From the NCBI GenBank assembly GCA_045222555.1, contig JBGUYY010000072.1, positions 372,001 to 436,000 of the forward strand: a stretch of DNA of 64,000 nucleotides, given 5' to 3'. The first letter of the stretch is position 1; every line of letters starts with the position of its first letter. The notes under the pieces were generated by a model. That model saw only the letters and a program-made list of their open reading frames with translations. It did not search any database and was not told where the DNA came from. The position numbers and the translations under genes were made by a program. The stretch is from UBA1756 sp045222555 (GTDB lineage: Bacteria; Bacteroidota; Bacteroidia; Bacteroidales; WCHB1-69). Of the stretch, positions 59,898-64,000 are shown in pieces.

Positions 59898-62800
59898 GTG
59901 ACCTACCGAAACCGAAAATTCCCATATATACTTGCGTTTCTCGTCGCTACTGCCTGCTGCTCGCTCCTTTGGGCCATCACTGTGCCTGAAGGCGTTTCGC
60001 ATTATCGGTCAGCACAGCCGGTAGCGGATGTCGAGGATGTTTTTGTGGTGGAGGAACCGCTGCAGCTCCCCCCGGTAGATGCCAGCCCTGTCGCGCCCCC
60101 GCCCGACACAGGCCTCCGCGCCCCCATCCCTTCCTACGACAATAACCCGCTGGATGAGAATCAGTTTTACAGTCCATTCCACCTTTCTACTCCCTCTTCT
60201 TACCATACAGAAATCGTTTTCGACTCCACCACCAATACCTACAAGTTCCAGAACATGATCGGTAACACGCCCTTCGGACCGAGTGCCGACATGTCGATTG
60301 ACGAGTATATCGACTACGATTTGCGCCAGTCCATCAACAACTACTGGCGGGAACGCGGTGCCTCCTACACCTCCCACGCCAACCGGCGCGGCGGCGGTCT
60401 TATCCCGCAGCTCCATATCGGTGGAGATATCTTTGAGACTATCTTCGGCAGCAACACCATCGATATCCGCCCCTCCGGCAATGTGGAGCTGATCTTCGGC
60501 GTGCTGCACAACCGTACCGATAACTATTCGCTTCCCATCAAGCAGCGCAAGGTTACGCAGTTCAACTTCGACGAAAATATCCAGCTGAATGCCCTTGCCA
60601 AAATCGGTGACAAGATTGAGTTCAACCTCAATTACAACACCGAGGCCATGTTCGAGTTTGAGAATGAGATGAAGCTCAAATTTGAAGGAAAGGAGGATGA
60701 CATTCTGCAATTGATAGAGTTCGGTAATGTGTCGTTGCCGCTCAACAGCACCCTGATTTCGGGTAGCCAGAGCCTTTTCGGTATCAAGACACAGCTCAAG
60801 TTCGGTAAGCTGATGGTGACGGCTGTGGCTTCGGAGAAAAAATCTGAGTCACAGACGATTACTGTGACCGGTGGCGCGCAAACCAACGACTTCTACATCA
60901 AAGCCGATGAGTACGATGAAAACCGGCACTATTTTCTCAACCAGTTTTTCAGAGACCATTACAACCAGTATCTCTCCACTCTTCCTTTGGTGAGTTCGCC
61001 GATTGTCATCACCAAGATAGAGGTATGGCGTACCACCATTGGTTCGGCAACGAATGATAATCGTAATATTGTGGCTTTCACTGATTTGGGAGAGAGCAAC
61101 CCGCAGTTCGCCGGTTTTACGGGCACGCCGGGTGTGTTCTATCCTTGCGATACGGCCAACAACCTCCCGATGATCATCGACACCTCGCTCTACCGCGACT
61201 TGTCATCTGTGAACAACAACCTGCATGCCAGAGGTCTTACCTCCGGTGTGGATTACGAAAAAGTGGAGAGTGCGCGTCTGCTGTCTCCTTCTGAATACAC
61301 CTTCAACCCGCTATTGGGTTTCATCTCCCTCAACACCTCTCTTACCTCCGATCAGGTGTTGGCTGTGGCCTATCAGTACACCATCATCGGTGACGAACAT
61401 GTGTATCAGGTCGGTGAATTTTCCAACCAAGTGAGTGCGCCGGACTGTATCCGGGTGAAATTGCTGAAGAGCACTACGTTGGATACCAAGTCGCCATTGT
61501 GGGACTTGATGATGAAGAATGTGTATAGTTTGAACGCCTATCAGGTTTCGTCTGAAGATTTTATCCTGAATGTGCTTTATACGGGTGATGACGAGGGTGT
61601 GGCCAATGGCTTCTTCAATTTGGGAAGTCAGAGGAATATCCCGTTGATCCGTCTGTTGGGCGTAGATCGTTTGAACAAGCAGCAGGACACCGTCTCCGAT
61701 GGTATCTTTGACTTTATTGATAATGCAGCAACCCGTGGCGGTACCATCAATGCTCAGAATGGTAAGATCTATTTCCCGACAATCGAGCCTTTCGGCAAGG
61801 ATTTGCGGGCGGTGCTTACCGATCCGGAAATTGCCGACCGCTATGCGTTTGACACGTTGTATCGCACGACCAAGACTTTGGCCAAGCAATATACTGCCAA
61901 AGACAAATATTATTTGGAAGGTAGCTACAAGTCGAGCTATGGTTCTGAGATTTCGCTGAACGCCATGAACGTGCCGGAAGGTTCGGTGAAGGTGACGGCA
62001 GGCGGTATCACGCTGACCGAGAATGTGGACTACACCGTCAACTACAGCATGGGTACGGTATCTATTATCAACTCGGGTGTGCTCAACTCAGGTACGCCCA
62101 TCACCATCTCATTGGAGAACCGCTCTGCTATTGCGATGACCGACCAGCGCATGTTCGGTCTCAACCTCGACTATGCTTTCTCTGAGACCTTCAATGTGGG
62201 GGCCACGGTGCTGAACCTCAGCGAGCGGCCTCTGACGCAGAAGGTGAATTACGGCGATGAGCCGATTAACAACACCATCTGGGGCATGAATTTCAACTAC
62301 AAGACCAGGATGCCTTGGGTGACGAAAGCTGTTGACCTGTTGAGTTTCCACAGCACCACCACCGAGTCTAATTTGCAGTTGGAAGGCGAGTTCGCCCATT
62401 TCATCCCGGGGCATTCGCGTGCCATTGGCAAGGGCAAGGAGGGAACGACCTACATTGATGACTTCGAGGCGACGAAATCGACCACAGATTTGCGCTCCAT
62501 CTACAGGTGGCATCTGGCCTCCACGCCGCAGGGACAGATACAGATGTTCCCCGAGGCGAATGTCTCCGATTCGGATCCTGAGCGCCGGCAGCTGGCTTAC
62601 GGTTACAACCGTGCGCGCTTCTGCTGGTATATCATCGACCCGGTGTTCTATCGCAACAACAATGCCACTCCTTCCAACCTGACGGTGGACGACCAGTCGG
62701 CTCCTTACGCCCGTGAGGTATACGAAACGGAGTTGTTCCCGAATAAGGAGAATGGTACCGATGTGCCTACCAATCTCTCTGTGCTCAACTTGGCCTTCTA

Positions 62801-64000
62801 TCCTTCTGAAAGAGGACCTTACAACTATGATGCTCTCGGGCAGGAAGGCCTCTCCGCGGGTGTGGCTACCGACGGTTCGCTCAACGATCCCGCCTCCCGT
62901 TGGGGTGGTATTATGCGGGCCATGGACAATACCGACTTCGAGTCAGCCAACTACGAATATATCGAGTTCTGGATGATGGATCCGTTCATTGAGAACCCCA
63001 ATCATGGCGGTGGTAAACTCTATTTCAACCTCGGTGATATTTCGGAGGATATTCTCAAGGATGGTAAAAAATCCTTTGAGAATGGACTGCCCAATGATGG
63101 CAGTGACGAAAATGTGGAATTTACGGTATGGGGACGTGTTCCCACCATCCAGATGATTGTCACCGCCTTCGACAACACCACCGACGAAGCCCGTCTGTAT
63201 CAGGATGTGGGTTACGATGGTTTGCTCTCCACGCGCGAGCAGGAGTATTTTAGCGACAATTTCCTCTCACTGTTGGAGGGACATCTTGACGGAGACGCTT
63301 TCGCTAAGATCGTGGCAGACCCCTCTTCCGATGATTACCACTACTTCCGCGGCTCTGACTATGATGACCTTGATATGAAAATTCTTGACCGTTACAAACG
63401 GTACAATAATGCTGAAGGTAACTCTCCTTCGCAGAATATGAGTCCCGAGAACTATCCGACACAGGGAAGTAGTATTCCCAATATGGAGGATGTGAACAAT
63501 GATAATACGTTGAGTGAGGATGAGAAATATTATCAGTATGTCATTGACCTGCGCCCCGACCGGATGAATGTGGGTGAGAATTACATCAATGACATATACG
63601 AAGCCTCACCGGAACCGCTGCCCAACGGCACCCGTCCGCTGACGCGTTGGTACCAGTTCAAAATTCCCATCAAGAATCCTGACAAGGTGGTGGGTAACAT
63701 CAGTGGTTTCAACTCCATCCGTTTCATGCGTGTGTTCATGCGTGATTTCGACGAACCGATCGTATGCCGTTTGGCCACTTTTGAACTGGTGAAGACCGAC
63801 TGGCGTACCTATTCGCTTGATTTGATGGAGGATGGCGACTATCTGCCGGCTATGGGCGGTGAGGAGACCGTATTCAACATTTCTTCTTTGAGTATTGAAG
63901 AGAATGGTAACCGCGATCCGGTGCCCTACGTGCTGCCTCCTGGCATCGAGCGTGAGCAGGGCTATGGGAGCACCACCACCTACAAGATTAACGAGCAGGC
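59898..64000 (+). CDS. sprA: SprA/Sov, T9SS outer membrane translocon (5' part)
   Basis: The frame is open from a GTG at 59898 to the right edge (1367 codons plus two bases); the first in-frame stop upstream is at 59880, so GTG is the first possible start. After an N-terminal membrane or signal helix (LAFLVATACCSLLWAI) comes a Pro-rich linker and then regions typical of SprA: NTPFGPSADMSIDEYIDYDLRQ, IRPSGNVELIFGVLHN, FNFDENIQLNALAKIGDKIEFN, and VLPPGIEREQGYGS at the end of the window. SprA is a very large (about 2300-2500 residues) outer-membrane barrel that exports T9SS cargo such as the C25 protease here; the C-terminal third is missing. Downstream of ruvA as in other Bacteroidetes. Confidence 0.96.
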   Translation, partial: MTYRNRKFPYILAFLVATACCSLLWAITVPEGVSHYRSAQPVADVEDVFVVEEPLQLPPVDASPVAPPPDTGLRAPIPSYDNNPLDENQFYSPFHLSTPSSYHTEIVFDSTTNTYKFQNMIGNTPFGPSADMSIDEYIDYDLRQSINNYWRERGASYTSHANRRGGGLIPQLHIGGDIFETIFGSNTIDIRPSGNVELIFGVLHNRTDNYSLPIKQRKVTQFNFDENIQLNALAKIGDKIEFNLNYNTEAMFEFENEMKLKFEGKEDDILQLIEFGNVSLPLNSTLISGSQSLFGIKTQLKFGKLMVTAVASEKKSESQTITVTGGAQTNDFYIKADEYDENRHYFLNQFFRDHYNQYLSTLPLVSSPIVITKIEVWRTTIGSATNDNRNIVAFTDLGESNPQFAGFTGTPGVFYPCDTANNLPMIIDTSLYRDLSSVNNNLHARGLTSGVDYEKVESARLLSPSEYTFNPLLGFISLNTSLTSDQVLAVAYQYTIIGDEHVYQVGEFSNQVSAPDCIRVKLLKSTTLDTKSPLWDLMMKNVYSLNAYQVSSEDFILNVLYTGDDEGVANGFFNLGSQRNIPLIRLLGVDRLNKQQDTVSDGIFDFIDNAATRGGTINAQNGKIYFPTIEPFGKDLRAVLTDPEIADRYAFDTLYRTTKTLAKQYTAKDKYYLEGSYKSSYGSEISLNAMNVPEGSVKVTAGGITLTENVDYTVNYSMGTVSIINSGVLNSGTPITISLENRSAIAMTDQRMFGLNLDYAFSETFNVGATVLNLSERPLTQKVNYGDEPINNTIWGMNFNYKTRMPWVTKAVDLLSFHSTTTESNLQLEGEFAHFIPGHSRAIGKGKEGTTYIDDFEATKSTTDLRSIYRWHLASTPQGQIQMFPEANVSDSDPERRQLAYGYNRARFCWYIIDPVFYRNNNATPSNLTVDDQSAPYAREVYETELFPNKENGTDVPTNLSVLNLAFYPSERGPYNYDALGQEGLSAGVATDGSLNDPASRWGGIMRAMDNTDFESANYEYIEFWMMDPFIENPNHGGGKLYFNLGDISEDILKDGKKSFENGLPNDGSDENVEFTVWGRVPTIQMIVTAFDNTTDEARLYQDVGYDGLLSTREQEYFSDNFLSLLEGHLDGDAFAKIVADPSSDDYHYFRGSDYDDLDMKILDRYKRYNNAEGNSPSQNMSPENYPTQGSSIPNMEDVNNDNTLSEDEKYYQYVIDLRPDRMNVGENYINDIYEASPEPLPNGTRPLTRWYQFKIPIKNPDKVVGNISGFNSIRFMRVFMRDFDEPIVCRLATFELVKTDWRTYSLDLMEDGDYLPAMGGEETVFNISSLSIEENGNRDPVPYVLPPGIEREQGYGSTTTYKINEQ

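Noticed and set aside
1..64000. CRISPR arrays, tRNA or rRNA genes, prophage, insertion sequence or toxin-antitoxin system
   Set aside because: I looked for direct repeats with spacers, CCA-ended cloverleaf gaps, transposase or integrase motifs and short paired genes in all gaps and found none; gaps are too short for most.

Overview
The window reads as a chromosomal segment of a Bacteroidetes bacterium, most likely order Bacteroidales. Support: a SprA homologue (type IX secretion translocon) next to ruvA, a gingipain-like C25 protease with a type IX C-terminal sorting domain, the cluster DUF6089-uppS-bamA-ompH(x3), a sigma-54 regulator-lptE-TPR-secG cluster, weak Shine-Dalgarno signals, and many promoters with the Bacteroidetes -7 box TAnnTTTG. 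An A-type flavodiiron protein and a lysine-fermentation enzyme (Kdd) fit an anaerobe or microaerophile. I cannot name a genus. There is no rRNA, tRNA, CRISPR array, insertion sequence, phage gene or integrase. Coding density is very high: no gap exceeds about 200 bases, and the longest (41853-42044, 20264-20443, 54005-54182) hold promoters, a terminator or nothing visible.

Layout. 1-14.3 kb, minus strand: a partial alpha-2-macroglobulin-like protein, a UvrD/PcrA helicase, DnaE, an unrecognised membrane-anchored protein, a diacylglycerol kinase-family enzyme, and a solitary kdd with its own promoter and terminator. 13.5-20.3 kb, minus strand: one long envelope operon (DUF6089 beta-barrel, UppS, BamA, three Skp/OmpH chaperones, TatD). 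20.4-29.2 kb, plus strand: flavodiiron protein, NfeD and FloA membrane-microdomain pair, nitroreductase, UvrA, KdsD-type sugar-phosphate isomerase, DUF486 membrane protein, unknown exported protein. 29.2-41.9 kb, minus strand: IspG with a shortened insert, thioredoxin-fold protein, TolC-family protein, 2031-residue C25 protease, TPR protein, orphan response regulator. 42.0-47.0 kb, minus strand: a five-gene tripartite ABC efflux operon (TolC, MacA-like adaptor, ATPase, small lipoprotein, MacB-like permease). 47.0-58.4 kb, minus strand: Na/Pi cotransporter, IspH-NhaD-nucleotidyltransferase, secreted and membrane proteins, DMT exporter, SecG, TPR protein, LptE, sigma-54 activator. 58.4-64 kb, plus strand: unknown membrane protein, RuvA, and the first 1367 codons of sprA.

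Common themes are envelope building (BamA, Skp paralogues, LptE, UppS, KdsD for Kdo/LPS, SecG, SprA), isoprenoid supply (IspG, IspH, UppS) and efflux. SprA and the C25 protease are machine and probable cargo of one secretion pathway. I found no clear new defence or mobile system. The most unusual points are: a small lipoprotein in the efflux operon whose C-terminal half is a copy of the adaptor's last module; an NhaD antiporter with an extra soluble domain of about 137 residues; an IspG whose extra domain is reduced to about 80 residues; an orphan kdd whose terminator runs into the next start codon; and two mutually exclusive hairpins just ahead of dnaE.
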